DNA of 64,000 bases from Rhizobium album (GTDB lineage: Bacteria; Pseudomonadota; Alphaproteobacteria; Rhizobiales; Rhizobiaceae), in the NCBI RefSeq assembly GCF_003122325.1, contig NZ_QFBC01000011.1, positions 150,977 through 214,976 on the forward strand. The letters run 5' to 3'. Every line of letters starts with the position of its first letter. Within the stretch, counting starts at the first letter, position 1. The notes beneath the pieces were generated by a model. It was given only the letters and a program-made list of their open reading frames with translations. It ran no database searches and had not been told where the DNA came from. Positions 1 through 8,843 of this stretch are shown in pieces. Made by a program: the position numbers and the translations under genes.

Positions 1-65
1 TGCTGCGCCTCGTCGTCGCCGACGATCAGGCGCAGCAAGATGTTGGTGTCGAGATTGACCTTCAC
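1..65 (-). CDS. VapC-type PIN-domain toxin, N-terminal fragment (gene runs off the window)
   Basis: The first 21 codons read (V/M)KVNLDTNILLRLIVGDDEAQ, which is the opening beta strand of a PIN-domain ribonuclease with the first metal-binding aspartate in the LDTN motif. In this family four acidic residues bind Mg or Mn and the enzyme cuts tRNA or rRNA as the toxin of a type II pair. I chose the GTG start because it forms a GTGA overlap with the antitoxin stop codon, the usual coupling in vapBC operons. Only the N-terminus is visible, so the remaining catalytic acids cannot be checked. Confidence 0.75.
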   Translation of the reverse strand, partial: MKVNLDTNILLRLIVGDDEAQ

Positions 66-337
66 GTATCCGCAAGTCCGCGCATGCCGGACGCCGCGCC
101 GGCCTCGGCGATCGCGTCGTTGATCTCCTCGATGGAGAGCTGGGCGCCATTGGTCTTGCCTTTCAGGAAACCCTGCAGCTCATGCCAGGACCCTTGCGGC
201 TGGTCGGCCCTGAGTACGGCGCGGCCATCGGGAAGAAGGTCGAGCCGGATCTTGTCGCCGGGCTGAATTCCCAGGTGCTTGAGCACATCTTTTCGAAAGG
301 TGACCTGACCCCTTGTCGTGACCGTCAATGTCGTCAT
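62..337 (-). CDS. AbrB/SpoVT-fold antitoxin (VapB type)
   Basis: This 91-residue protein has an N-terminal swapped-hairpin DNA-binding domain (residues about 1-45, TVTTRGQVTFRKDVLKHLG and GDKIRLDLLPDG). Its C-terminal tail (about 50-91) would wrap the toxin. Antitoxins of this fold neutralise the PIN toxin by direct binding and repress their own operon. An upstream in-frame ATG exists, but I chose the internal ATG because GGAGACGAG sits at ribosome-binding distance and because the longer form would place a perfect palindrome inside the gene. The gene overlaps the toxin start by four bases, so the two are translationally coupled. Confidence 0.85.
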   Translation of the reverse strand: MTTLTVTTRGQVTFRKDVLKHLGIQPGDKIRLDLLPDGRAVLRADQPQGSWHELQGFLKGKTNGAQLSIEEINDAIAEAGAASGMRGLADT

Positions 338-363
338 GATCTCGTCTCCAGCTGTCGAACAAG

Positions 364-381
364 TAATGCAAGATTGCATTA
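364..381. promoter_or_regulatory. Candidate autoregulatory operator of the toxin-antitoxin operon
   Basis: TAATGCAA and TTGCATTA form a perfect 8-base inverted repeat with a two-base spacer (GA). It lies 26 bases upstream of the antitoxin start, where the promoter should be. AbrB-fold antitoxins of other VapBC or FitAB pairs bind similar inverted repeats in their own promoters. Binding here is inferred from position and symmetry only. Confidence 0.5.
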
Positions 382-405
382 TTTTCAAGGCGAACCCGAA
401 CCGCT

Positions 406-1095
406 TCAGCTGTCCTGCAGCCTGTAGCCGACACCTGTTTCCGTCAGGATGTAGCGCGGCTGGTCCGGCGCCTTCTCGATCTTCTGGCGAAGCTGGCGCA
501 CGTAGACGCGCAGATATTGCACGTCGGTCAGGCCGTCCCAGACCTGCTCCAGCAGAAAGCGGTGGGTCAGCACCTTGCCGGCATGCTGCACCAGAACACG
601 CAGGATGTCGTATTCCTTCGGCGAAAGTTTCACTTCCTTGCCTTCGACCTTGACGATGCGCCGGACGAGATCGACGGAGAGGTCACCGGTCTGGAACACC
701 GGCTTCTCCCCTTGCGTCTGCAACCGGTGCCTGAGGGCGACGCGGATGCGGGCGACGAGTTCGTTCATGCCGAAAGGTTTGGTGATGTAGTCGTCGGCGC
801 CGAGTTCCAGGGCCTTGACGATGCCCGTCTCGTCGGTGCGGCTGGACAGGATGACGATCGGCAGCGTCACGCCTTCCCCCCGCCATCTGGCGAGCAGGTC
901 GTGGCCCGATATGTCCGGCAGGCCGAGGTCGAGGATCACCAGGTCCGGCTTGTCGTCTGCGAGGAGCTGTATCGCCACCTTGGCATTCATCGCTTCGCTG
1001 ACGGCGTAGTCCTGTGTCGACAATCCGACACGCAGCAGCCTGCGGATCGGCGGTTCGTCGTCGACGATCAGAATGCGGACGGTTGAGTTGGTCAT
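406..1095 (-). CDS. kdpE: KdpE, response regulator of potassium-transport operon
   Basis: This 229-residue OmpR-type regulator has a receiver domain (residues about 7-120) with the acidic pair DD12-13, the phosphoacceptor D56 in VILDLGLPD and the conserved lysine in TKPFG. A winged-helix DNA-binding domain follows (about 130-226, ending YILTETGVGYRL). Phosphorylated KdpE activates kdpFABC when potassium is scarce or turgor falls. Its ATG overlaps the kdpD stop by four bases, so sensor and regulator are made together. Length and motifs are normal for the family. Confidence 0.95.
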   Translation of the reverse strand: MTNSTVRILIVDDEPPIRRLLRVGLSTQDYAVSEAMNAKVAIQLLADDKPDLVILDLGLPDISGHDLLARWRGEGVTLPIVILSSRTDETGIVKALELGADDYITKPFGMNELVARIRVALRHRLQTQGEKPVFQTGDLSVDLVRRIVKVEGKEVKLSPKEYDILRVLVQHAGKVLTHRFLLEQVWDGLTDVQYLRVYVRQLRQKIEKAPDQPRYILTETGVGYRLQDS

Positions 1096-3797
1096 TCCTG
1101 ATCTCCAAGCACAGGCGGAACCGGCGGGACCGGCATCCGGATCGTGAAGACGGCGCCTTGATGGTCCGTCCGGTTGCCGGCACGGATCGATCCGCCCATG
1201 GCTTCGACGAAGCCGCGGCAGATCGACAGGCCGAGGCCGGTGCCGGCATGCACATGATCCGTTTTGCGCACCCGGTAGAAGCTGTCGAAGATCCGCTCCA
1301 GATCATCGGGCGGAATGCCCGGCCCCTCGTCGGAAACGGAGAGAAAGACACTGCCGCTCTGCAGCCAGACGCGGATGCCGATCGGCGTCGTCGCCGGCGA
1401 ATATTTGGCGGCATTGTCGATGAGATTGAACAGGACCTGCTCGAAAAGAACCGGATCGACTTTCAGCATCGGCAGGTCGGAGGGTATGGCGAGGTCCATC
1501 CGGTGTCCGCCGGTAATTTTTGCGGCGCGTGCCAGTGCCGTCCCGACGATGTCGCCGACGAAGTGGAGACCATAGTTCGGTTCCATGGCGCCGGAGCCGA
1601 TGCGCGTCATGTCCAGCAGGTTCGAAATGAAACGGTTCAGCCGCTCGGACTCCTCGATGATCGTCGACAGCAGGTCGTTGCGGGCATCGACGGGAATGTC
1701 GTCGGCAAAATCCTTCAGCGTGCCGGCGGAACCCATGATGGCGGCGAGCGGTGTTTTCAGGTCATGCGAGATCGAGGTCAGAAGCGCGGTGCGCAGGCGG
1801 TCCGTCTCGGCGGTGAGTTTTGCCTTTTCCACGTCGGAGACGAGCTGGATACGCTCGATCGCCAGGGCAGCCTGGTCCGCCAGCGCCGTGAAGAGGCGCT
1901 GCTGTTCCGGCGTCAGCAGCGGACCCTGCTTGTCGTTGGAGAGCCCGACGACGCCGATGGCGCCGCTGCCGGTGCGCAGGGGCAGATAGAGGCGAGCGGC
2001 ACCGGGTAGCGTGTCCGCCCCGCGCCCGGCCGGTCGGTTGTGATCCCACGCCCAATGGGCAGCGGCGATATCGGCATTCGCAAGCGTATCGTCCGGCGGA
2101 TAACCGGCCTTGACAGCGATGGTATCGCCTTCCGGCAGCAGGATGACGACCTTGACCTTCAGCATCGAGGCGATATGGAATGCCGTCGCCCACAACACGT
2201 CGTCCATCGTGCCGGTGCCGGCCAGCTTTTTCGAGAAAAGATAAAGATCTTCGGTGGTCCGTGCCCTGGCGCGCGCCGCCGCCGCCTGCCGCTGTACCGC
2301 CGCCGTCAGGTTGGAAGCGACCAGTGCGACGCCGAGGTAGAAGAGCAGCGCCACGAGGCTTTCCGCATCGCGGACGGTGAGCGTGTAGCGCGGCTCCAGG
2401 AAGAAGAAGTTGAAGGAGAAGGCGCCGAGCAGCGAGGCGAACAAGGCCGGTCCCAGTCCGCCGCGCACGGCGGCGGCCAGCACGGCCATGAGAAACACCA
2501 GCGCCAGGTTGCGGACATCGAGCGCCTGGTCGAGAACGACACCGGCGACGATCGCCAGCCCGACGAAGGCGAGGCTCTTGAGATAGGGCAGCAAACGCTG
2601 CCGCGGCGGCCCGGCCGCCGGTCTTACGCTTTGACGCGGATCCTGGTCCTTGCTGTGGCCGGAAATGACGTGGACGCTGATATCGCCGGCATGGTCGATA
2701 AGCTCATGCGTCAGCGACCGCTGCAACAGCCGCCGCCACCACGATCTCCTGGGACGCCCGATGATGACATGGGTGAAATTGTTGGCGTTGGCGTAGGTGA
2801 TGATCTCGCGGGTCAGGTCGAGCGCCGGCAGCGTCACGGTTTCGCCGCCGAGCTGCTGGGCGAGCCGCATGCTGTCGGCCAGCCGGTCCTTGTCGGCTTC
2901 GGAGAGCTGCAGCGAGCGTGGCGTATCCAGGTGCAGGGCGGTCCAGGGCGCCCGCAGCCGATCCGCCTGCCGGCGGGCATAGCGCACCAGCGCGGCGCCG
3001 TTCGGGCCATGATCGAGGCACAGCAGCACCCGGTCTCCGGCAGCCCACGGCCCGGCGATGGCATGCGATTGCATGTGATTGAGCAGTTGCTCGTCGACCC
3101 GCTGGGCGGTGCGCCGGAGGGCAAGCTCCCGGAGCGCCGTCAGGTTTCCGCGGGAAAAATAGTTCTCGATTGCCCGCTTGGCCGTCCGCGGCATGTAGAC
3201 CTTGCCGTCCTGAAGCCGCTTGATCAGGTCGTCGGGGGTTATGTCGATGATCTCGACGTCGTCGGCGCGGTCGATGATCGAATCCGGCACCGTTTCGCGC
3301 ACGCGGATGCGGGTGATCTGCGCCACGACGTCGTTGAGGCTCTCGACGTGCTGGATGTTCAGCGTCGTATAGACGTCGATCCCATGGTCGAGGATTTCCT
3401 GCACGTCCATGAACCGTTTGGGATGGCGGCTGCCGGCGGCATTGGTATGCGCCAGTTCGTCGACCAGCACCAGCGCCGGGCGGCGCTGCAGGATGGCGTC
3501 GAGGTCCATCTCGTCGAGAGAATGACCATGGTAATCGATCATCTTGCGCGGGATGATCTCGAAGCCGTCCGTCAGCGCTTCCGTTTCCCGGCGCCCGTGC
3601 GTTTCGACGACGCCGATCACCACGTCGATGCCGTCCGCCAGCCGCGCCCGGCCGGACATCAGCATCTCGTAGGTCTTGCCGACACCCGGTGCCGCGCCGA
3701 GAAAAATCTTCAGCCTGCCGCTCGTTTCGCGCTCGGCGTTTTCGAGAAGGGCATCGGGGGACGGCCGGCTGTTTGTCTCTCTGCTGTCGTCAGGCAT
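1092..3797 (-). CDS. kdpD: KdpD, potassium/turgor sensor histidine kinase
   Basis: This 901-residue membrane kinase has the family's domain order. First comes the N-terminal KdpD domain with a Walker A motif GAAPGVGKT (34-42) and LVDELAHTN (111-119). A UspA-like domain follows (about 250-380), then a four-helix membrane block (about 405-497) and a GAF-like region (about 525-650). The kinase core has the phosphoacceptor H678 in SISHDLKTPL and an ATPase domain with NLIDNAAKY and DEGPGI. It phosphorylates KdpE under potassium limitation. It lies 60 bases downstream of kdpC and overlaps kdpE, so structural and regulatory genes probably share a transcript. Confidence 0.97.
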   Translation of the reverse strand: MPDDSRETNSRPSPDALLENAERETSGRLKIFLGAAPGVGKTYEMLMSGRARLADGIDVVIGVVETHGRRETEALTDGFEIIPRKMIDYHGHSLDEMDLDAILQRRPALVLVDELAHTNAAGSRHPKRFMDVQEILDHGIDVYTTLNIQHVESLNDVVAQITRIRVRETVPDSIIDRADDVEIIDITPDDLIKRLQDGKVYMPRTAKRAIENYFSRGNLTALRELALRRTAQRVDEQLLNHMQSHAIAGPWAAGDRVLLCLDHGPNGAALVRYARRQADRLRAPWTALHLDTPRSLQLSEADKDRLADSMRLAQQLGGETVTLPALDLTREIITYANANNFTHVIIGRPRRSWWRRLLQRSLTHELIDHAGDISVHVISGHSKDQDPRQSVRPAAGPPRQRLLPYLKSLAFVGLAIVAGVVLDQALDVRNLALVFLMAVLAAAVRGGLGPALFASLLGAFSFNFFFLEPRYTLTVRDAESLVALLFYLGVALVASNLTAAVQRQAAAARARARTTEDLYLFSKKLAGTGTMDDVLWATAFHIASMLKVKVVILLPEGDTIAVKAGYPPDDTLANADIAAAHWAWDHNRPAGRGADTLPGAARLYLPLRTGSGAIGVVGLSNDKQGPLLTPEQQRLFTALADQAALAIERIQLVSDVEKAKLTAETDRLRTALLTSISHDLKTPLAAIMGSAGTLKDFADDIPVDARNDLLSTIIEESERLNRFISNLLDMTRIGSGAMEPNYGLHFVGDIVGTALARAAKITGGHRMDLAIPSDLPMLKVDPVLFEQVLFNLIDNAAKYSPATTPIGIRVWLQSGSVFLSVSDEGPGIPPDDLERIFDSFYRVRKTDHVHAGTGLGLSICRGFVEAMGGSIRAGNRTDHQGAVFTIRMPVPPVPPVLGDQE

Positions 3798-3857
3798 CGC
3801 AAGCGCCTACAAGAGGGGGTGCCATGGCTTCCGTGTGGAACCATAGGTCATTTCGGT

Positions 3858-4424
3858 TCACGAACGCGGCGCGTCAAGGGCCATGTTGATGGCGAGCACG
3901 TTGACCACGGGTTCGCCGAGGAAGCCGAGCTCGCGGGCCTCGACATGCCGGTCGACAAGGGCGCGGACCGCTGCCTCATCCATGCCCCGCGCCTTGGCGA
4001 CGCGGGCGACCTGGAAATAGGCGGCGTCCGGCGAGATATGCGGATCGAGGCCGCTGCCCGATGCCGTCACCAGGTCGACCGGAACCGTGGCATTCGGATT
4101 GTTCGCCCTGGCGGCCTCGTAGTCGCTCCTGACGCGGTCGATCAGCTTCCGGCTGGTCGGGCCGAGGTTGGAACCGGACGAGGCGGCCGCATTGTAGCCG
4201 TCGCCGGCTGCCGAGGGGCGGCCGTGGAAATACCGGTCGCCGGTGAAGACCTGGCCGATGAGGCTTGAGCCGACCACCTGCCCGTCCTTTTCCACCAGGC
4301 TGCCATTGGCCTGCGCCGGCAGAAGCGCCTGGGCGATTCCGGTCATGCCCAGAGGATAGATGAGGCCGGTGATCGCCGTCGTGGCGAGGAGCAGGACGAT
4401 GGCGGGGCGAAGTTGCTTGAGCAT
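3858..4424 (-). CDS. kdpC: KdpC subunit of potassium-transporting ATPase
   Basis: This 188-residue protein has one N-terminal membrane helix (about 7-30, [19 protein letters not shown]) and a periplasmic domain containing [17 protein letters not shown] and [12 protein letters not shown], all KdpC hallmarks. KdpC is the accessory subunit that stabilises the KdpFABC complex and raises its potassium affinity. The gene starts 12 bases after kdpB. Length is normal. Confidence 0.96.
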   Translation of the reverse strand: MLKQLRPAIVLLLATTAITGLIYPLGMTGIAQALLPAQANGSLVEKDGQVVGSSLIGQVFTGDRYFHGRPSAAGDGYNAAASSGSNLGPTSRKLIDRVRSDYEAARANNPNATVPVDLVTASGSGLDPHISPDAAYFQVARVAKARGMDEAAVRALVDRHVEARELGFLGEPVVNVLAINMALDAPRS

Positions 4425-4436
4425 TGTTTCTACTCC

Positions 4437-6524
4437 TTATGCGAGGCCGAGCGTCGTGATGACGACGTCGATCGCCTTGATGCCGATGAAGGGAACGATG
4501 ATGCCGCCGAGGCCGTAGACGAGCAGGTTGCGCGACAGGAGCGCACCGGCGCCGACGGCCCGGTATTTCACGCCTTTGAGCGACAGCGGGATCAGCGCGA
4601 TGATGATCAGCGCGTTGAAGATGATCGCCGAGAGGATGGCGCTTTCCGGCGTGGCGAGACCCATGATGTTGAGCACGCCGAGCTGCGGATAGAAGGCCAG
4701 GAACATCGCCGGGATGATGGCGAAATATTTGGCGATGTCGTTGGCGATCGAAAAGGTCGTCAGCGCGCCGCGGGTCATCAACAGTTGCTTGCCGATCTCG
4801 ACGATCTCGATGAGTTTCGTCGGGTCCGAATCGAGGTCGACCATGTTGCCGGCTTCGCGGGCGGCCACGGTGCCGGTGTTCATGGCGACGCCGACATCGG
4901 CCTGGGCGAGTGCCGGCGCGTCGTTGGTGCCGTCGCCGCACATGGCGACGAGCTTGCCCTTGGCCTGTTCCTCGCGGATCAGCTGCAGCTTGTTTTCCGG
5001 TGTCGCCTGGGCGAGGAAATCGTCGACACCCGCCTCGGCGGCGATGGCGGCGGCCGTCATCGGGTTGTCGCCGGTGATCATCACGGTGCGGATGCCCATG
5101 CGGCGCAACTCGGCGAAGCGTTCGCGAATGCCGCCCTTGACGATATCCTTCAACTGGATGACGCCGAGCAGCTTGTCGTCACGGGCGACGGCGAGCGGCG
5201 TGCCGCCGGCCTTGGCGATGTCTTCGGCAATGCCGCGCAGTTCGCGGATCTCTTCGGTTTCGGCTTTCTGCGCCACGGCGACGTTGCCCGCGGCGGGCAT
5301 CGGGTCGCCGCTGACATAAGCGAGGATGGCATCGACCGCGCCCTTGCGGATGGAGGAGCCATCGAGATCGACGCCGCTCATGCGGGTCTGGGCGGTAAAC
5401 GGCACGAAGCTCGCCTGCAGGCTCTGCATGTCGCGGGCGCGGATGCCGTATTTTTCCTTGGCCAGCACGACGACGGAGCGGCCTTCCGGCGTCTCGTCGG
5501 CGAGCGAAGCAAGCTGGGCGGCATCGGCGAGGTCCTGCGCGGTCACGCCGCGCGCCGGGCGGAATTCCGTCGCCTGGCGGTTGCCGAGCGTGATCGTGCC
5601 GGTCTTGTCGAGCAGCAGCGTGTCGACGTCGCCGGCGGCTTCCACCGCGCGGCCGGACATGGCGAGCACGTTGAAGCGCACGAGGCGGTCCATGCCGGCG
5701 ATACCGATGGCCGACAGCAGCGCACCGATCGTCGTCGGGATGAGCGTCACGAACAGGGCGACGAGCACGATGATCGGGATCGAGCCGCCGGCATAGGCGG
5801 CAAAGCTCGGGATCGTCGCCGTGGCGAGCACGAAGATCAGCGTCATGCCGGCAAGCAGGATGTTCAGCGCGATCTCGTTCGGCGTCTTCTGGCGTTCCGC
5901 CCCTTCGACGAGCGAAATCATGCGATCGAGGAAGGTGGAGCCGGCTGCGGCGGTGATGCGCACGCGGATCCAGTCGGACAACACCTGCGTACCGCCGGTG
6001 ACGGCCGAGCGGTCGCCACCGGATTCGCGGATCACCGGGGCGGATTCACCTGTTATCGCCGCTTCGTTGACGGAGGCGACACCCTCGATCACCTCGCCGT
6101 CGGAGGGGATGATCTCGCCGGCCTCGACGAGGACGACGTCGTTGACCTTGAGGCTGGTGCCCGGCACCATCTTGTACTGGCTGCGGTCCGTGCCGGCCAG
6201 AAGCTTGGCCTGGGTTTCGGTGCGTGTCTTGCGCAGCGAATCCGCCTGGGCCTTGCCGCGGCCTTCAGCGACGGCCTCGGCGAAATTGGCGAAGAGTACG
6301 GTGAACCACAGCCAGATGTTGATCTGCAGGGAGAAGCCGAGATTGCCGCTGCCGGCCACCAGGTCGCGAATGAAGAGCACGGTCGTCAGGACCGAGACCG
6401 TCGCCACGACGAACATGACGGGGTTGCGGGCAAGCGTGCGGGGATTGAGCTTGGTGAAAGCTGCACCCACGGCCGGGATGAGAATGCGAGAATCCAGGAT
6501 GCTCGCAGATTTTAACTGGCTCAT
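4437..6524 (-). CDS. kdpB: KdpB, P-type ATPase subunit of the Kdp potassium pump
   Basis: This 695-residue P-type ATPase has the actuator motif TGES (158-161), the phosphorylation motif DKTGT with D306, the nucleotide-binding region, and [19 protein letters not shown] in the hinge. The membrane helices frame these domains in the usual order. KdpB hydrolyses ATP to drive potassium import through KdpA. It is preceded by a 49-codon reading frame that separates it from kdpA, which is unlike the E. coli layout. An AGGAGC-like sequence (GGAGCTTCTT) precedes the ATG. Confidence 0.98.
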   Translation of the reverse strand: MSQLKSASILDSRILIPAVGAAFTKLNPRTLARNPVMFVVATVSVLTTVLFIRDLVAGSGNLGFSLQINIWLWFTVLFANFAEAVAEGRGKAQADSLRKTRTETQAKLLAGTDRSQYKMVPGTSLKVNDVVLVEAGEIIPSDGEVIEGVASVNEAAITGESAPVIRESGGDRSAVTGGTQVLSDWIRVRITAAAGSTFLDRMISLVEGAERQKTPNEIALNILLAGMTLIFVLATATIPSFAAYAGGSIPIIVLVALFVTLIPTTIGALLSAIGIAGMDRLVRFNVLAMSGRAVEAAGDVDTLLLDKTGTITLGNRQATEFRPARGVTAQDLADAAQLASLADETPEGRSVVVLAKEKYGIRARDMQSLQASFVPFTAQTRMSGVDLDGSSIRKGAVDAILAYVSGDPMPAAGNVAVAQKAETEEIRELRGIAEDIAKAGGTPLAVARDDKLLGVIQLKDIVKGGIRERFAELRRMGIRTVMITGDNPMTAAAIAAEAGVDDFLAQATPENKLQLIREEQAKGKLVAMCGDGTNDAPALAQADVGVAMNTGTVAAREAGNMVDLDSDPTKLIEIVEIGKQLLMTRGALTTFSIANDIAKYFAIIPAMFLAFYPQLGVLNIMGLATPESAILSAIIFNALIIIALIPLSLKGVKYRAVGAGALLSRNLLVYGLGGIIVPFIGIKAIDVVITTLGLA

Positions 6525-6566
6525 AAGAAGCTCCAGTGGTGAAAGAGAGGGCGACCGGTTGGCCGA

Positions 6567-6716
6567 TCAGCCCAGAATGATCTTGATTGCGCCAAGGACA
6601 GCCAGCATGGCGACCATGGCGAGAAGGATGATGGTCGAGGCATGCAGCCTGCCGGCTGTTGCGCCCCGGTTACCCGGAGCGCCTGAACGAGCCTGTCGAA
6701 ACCTGTTGTCGCGCAT
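6567..6716 (-). CDS. Small membrane protein encoded between kdpA and kdpB (49 residues)
   Basis: This short frame starts 8 bases after the kdpA stop and ends 42 bases before kdpB, on the same strand. It encodes a basic N-terminus (MRDNRFRQARSG...) and then one hydrophobic helix, roughly residues 28-48, containing ILLAMVAMLAVLGAIKIILG. GAGGTGG lies before the ATG. The topology suggests a single-pass peptide with its arginine-rich end in the cytoplasm. It could be an extra Kdp accessory peptide, but I do not recognise a named family. Support comes from operon position, ribosome-binding site and hydrophobic pattern, not from homology. Confidence 0.5.
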   Translation of the reverse strand: MRDNRFRQARSGAPGNRGATAGRLHASTIILLAMVAMLAVLGAIKIILG

Positions 6717-6724
6717 GGTCCACC

Positions 6725-8428
6725 TCAAAACGTCTGGCCGGCGATCATCACCAGATGCTCGACGACGGGGCCGAGGGCGAGTGCCGGCATGAAGGTGAGG
6801 CCGCCGACGATCAGGATCGTGCCGACGAGCAGGCCGACGAACAGCGGACCGTCGGTGGGGAACGTGCCCGCCGAGGCCGGAACCGTCTTCTTGGCGACCA
6901 GCGAGCCGGCGATGGCGAGTGCCGGGATGATGACCAGGAAGCGACCCATCAGCATGGCGAGGCCGAGCGTGACGTTGTACCAGGGCGTATTGCCGGTCAG
7001 GCCACCGAAGGCCGAGCCGTTGTTGGCGGCCGCCGAGGTGTAGGCGTAGAGGATCTCGGAGAAACCGTGCGGACCGGCGGTGCCGATGGAGGCGACCGCA
7101 GACGGCAGCACGGTGGCAACCGCCGTGAAGATCAGCATGGCGAGCGGCAGGCAGAGGATGGCGAGGATAGCCATCTTCATCTCTTTCGCCTCGATCTTCT
7201 TGCCGAGATATTCCGGTGTGCGGCCGACCATCAGGCCGGCCACGAAGACGGCGACGATGATGAACAGCACGATGCCGTAGAAACCGGCGCCGACGCCGCC
7301 GATGATGACCTCGCCGAGCTGCATGTTGATCAGCGGAATAAGGCCACCGAGCGCCGTGAAGCTGCCATGCATGGCGTTGACGGCGCCGCAGGAGGCAGCC
7401 GTGGTGACGATGGCGAAGAGGGCCGACGCCGAGATGCCGAAGCGGACTTCCTTACCTTCCATGTTGCCGCCTTCGAGGCCGAAGGCATGCATCAACGGGT
7501 TGCCGGCGGCTTCCGCCCAGTAGGTGACGGCGACGCCGGCGACGAACAGGAAACCCATCGCGGCGAGGACCGCCCAGCCCTGACGCTGGTTGCCGACCAT
7601 GCGGCCGAAGACGTTGGTGAAGGCTGCGCCGATGGCGAAGATCGATACCATCTGGATCAAGTTGGAGATCGCATCCGGATTTTCGAACGGATGGGCGGAG
7701 TTGGCGTTGAAGAAGCCGCCGCCATTGGTGCCGAGCATCTTGATGGCGAGCTGCGAGGCGACGGGGCCGACCGCGATCGTCTGCCGGGCGCCTTCCAGCG
7801 TCGTCGCCTCGATAGAGGCACTGAGCGTCTGCGGCACGCCGAGCCAGACATAGACCAGCGTCAGCACGATGCAGGCGGGCAGCAGCACGTAGAGCGTGGC
7901 GCGGGTCATGTCGACCCAGAAATTGCCGATCGCCTTGCCGGAGGCGCGCGAAAAGGCGCGGATGAGGGCCACGGCGATCGCCATGCCGGTGGCGGCAGAC
8001 AGGAAGTTCTGCACCGTCAGCCCGGCCATCTGGCTGAGATAGGATAGGGTGCTTTCGCCGCCGTAATTCTGCCAGTTGGTGTTGGCGACGAAGCTTGCCG
8101 CGGTGTTGAAGGAAAGCTCGGGGCCGACGGCGGCCATGCCGGCCGGATTGAGTGGCAGGATGTCCTGGAACCGGAGCAGGGCATAGAGGAGAAGCATGCC
8201 GAACAGGTTGAACAGCAGCAGCGCGAAGGCATAGGACGTCCAGTGCTGCTCTTCCCGTTCACTGGTGCCGGCAACGGCATACAGTCCTCGTTCGATGGGA
8301 ACGAGAAGCGGAGACAGAAAGGTGCGCTCGCCGGAAAAGACGCGCGTCATATAGGCGCCGAGCGGCTTGACGAGCACGAGGACGATCCCGCAGAAAACCA
8401 GGATCTGAAGCCATCCGTTAAGGGTCAT
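6725..8428 (-). CDS. kdpA: KdpA, potassium-translocating channel subunit
   Basis: This 567-residue polytopic protein has the four-fold MPM repeat architecture of the potassium transporter superfamily. Filter segments such as [43 protein letters not shown] and NNGSAFGGL are visible. KdpA binds and conducts potassium from the periplasm toward the KdpB gate. The gene follows kdpF by 33 bases. Nothing is unusual in length or motif content. Confidence 0.97.
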   Translation of the reverse strand: MTLNGWLQILVFCGIVLVLVKPLGAYMTRVFSGERTFLSPLLVPIERGLYAVAGTSEREEQHWTSYAFALLLFNLFGMLLLYALLRFQDILPLNPAGMAAVGPELSFNTAASFVANTNWQNYGGESTLSYLSQMAGLTVQNFLSAATGMAIAVALIRAFSRASGKAIGNFWVDMTRATLYVLLPACIVLTLVYVWLGVPQTLSASIEATTLEGARQTIAVGPVASQLAIKMLGTNGGGFFNANSAHPFENPDAISNLIQMVSIFAIGAAFTNVFGRMVGNQRQGWAVLAAMGFLFVAGVAVTYWAEAAGNPLMHAFGLEGGNMEGKEVRFGISASALFAIVTTAASCGAVNAMHGSFTALGGLIPLINMQLGEVIIGGVGAGFYGIVLFIIVAVFVAGLMVGRTPEYLGKKIEAKEMKMAILAILCLPLAMLIFTAVATVLPSAVASIGTAGPHGFSEILYAYTSAAANNGSAFGGLTGNTPWYNVTLGLAMLMGRFLVIIPALAIAGSLVAKKTVPASAGTFPTDGPLFVGLLVGTILIVGGLTFMPALALGPVVEHLVMIAGQTF

Positions 8429-8461
8429 GAGTTCAAACTTTCGATATCCGTCGTTTCGATG

Positions 8462-8551
8462 TCAGAAACGGTCGGGGCGAACGAGCGCATAGGTCAGGTA
8501 GAGGGCGAGCAGCACGGTGACGGCTCCGCTCAGGAGATAATCGAAGATCAT
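8462..8551 (-). CDS. kdpF: KdpF, small subunit of the Kdp pump (29 residues)
   Basis: The frame reads MIFDYLLSGAVTVLLALYLT followed by YALVRPDRF. It is a single membrane helix ending in the LVRPDRF type of tail that marks KdpF. KdpF binds at the KdpA-KdpB interface and stabilises the complex. The ribosome-binding site GGAGG lies just upstream and the gene directly precedes kdpA, as expected. Confidence 0.78.
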   Translation of the reverse strand: MIFDYLLSGAVTVLLALYLTYALVRPDRF

Positions 8552-8564
8552 CGCAGGCCTCCGC

Positions 8565-8648
8565 TCACAGCCGGTCGCACAGGCGTGCATAGGCAAGGCA
8601 CAGCGCAAAGAATGCCGCCGTCGTGGCAAGTAGAATGATATCCATCAT
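8565..8648 (-). CDS. Membrane micropeptide at the head of the kdp operon (27 residues)
   Basis: The frame MMDIILLATTAAFFALCLAY plus ARLCDRL encodes a single helix with a short basic tail, similar in size and layout to KdpF but not in sequence. It stops 13 bases before the kdpF start and shares its strand. GGGAG lies upstream of the first ATG, with a second ATG immediately following. It may be a KdpF-like second small subunit or a leader peptide. The evidence is position, ribosome-binding site and hydrophobicity. Confidence 0.55.
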   Translation of the reverse strand: MMDIILLATTAAFFALCLAYARLCDRL

Positions 8649-8654
8649 TGATTT

Positions 8655-8714
8655 GACTCCCTGGGTTTCCTGGAGTCAGACAAGAGGAAAGGTGCCGTTC
8701 GGAAGAAACGGCGC
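8655..8714 (-). promoter_or_regulatory. Two stem-loops in the kdp leader, one covering the first ribosome-binding site
   Basis: On the minus strand GACTCC (8672-8677) pairs with GGAGTC (8655-8660), and the latter contains the GGGAG sequence that should serve the 27-residue micropeptide. A second stem pairs eight bases (8692-8699 with 8707-8714, one wobble) around a seven-base loop. The arrangement could modulate initiation at the head of the operon. It is seen in sequence; function is inferred. Confidence 0.35.
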
Positions 8715-8843
8715 TTTTCGTTCTTTCTGGCTTGGAGACGGCTTTTGCCGTATCTCGAGACAGAGAATGCGCCCAAACCGCATATAGGTTCGAGTGAGCG
8801 TCAGGAGGAAAGATATAAGAATCCTATAGGAATTCCGGCGGAG

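Noticed and set aside
1014..6515. Long plus-strand open frames opposite kdpD, kdpC and kdpB
   Set aside because: They are antisense shadows in GC-rich DNA, rich in Arg, Asp, His and Gly, with no recognisable domain. The minus-strand genes explain the coding signal.
8822..8831. TCCTATAGGA palindrome near the end of the DeoR gene
   Set aside because: It is a short AT-rich dyad with no partner copy and no clear promoter context. It may be chance.
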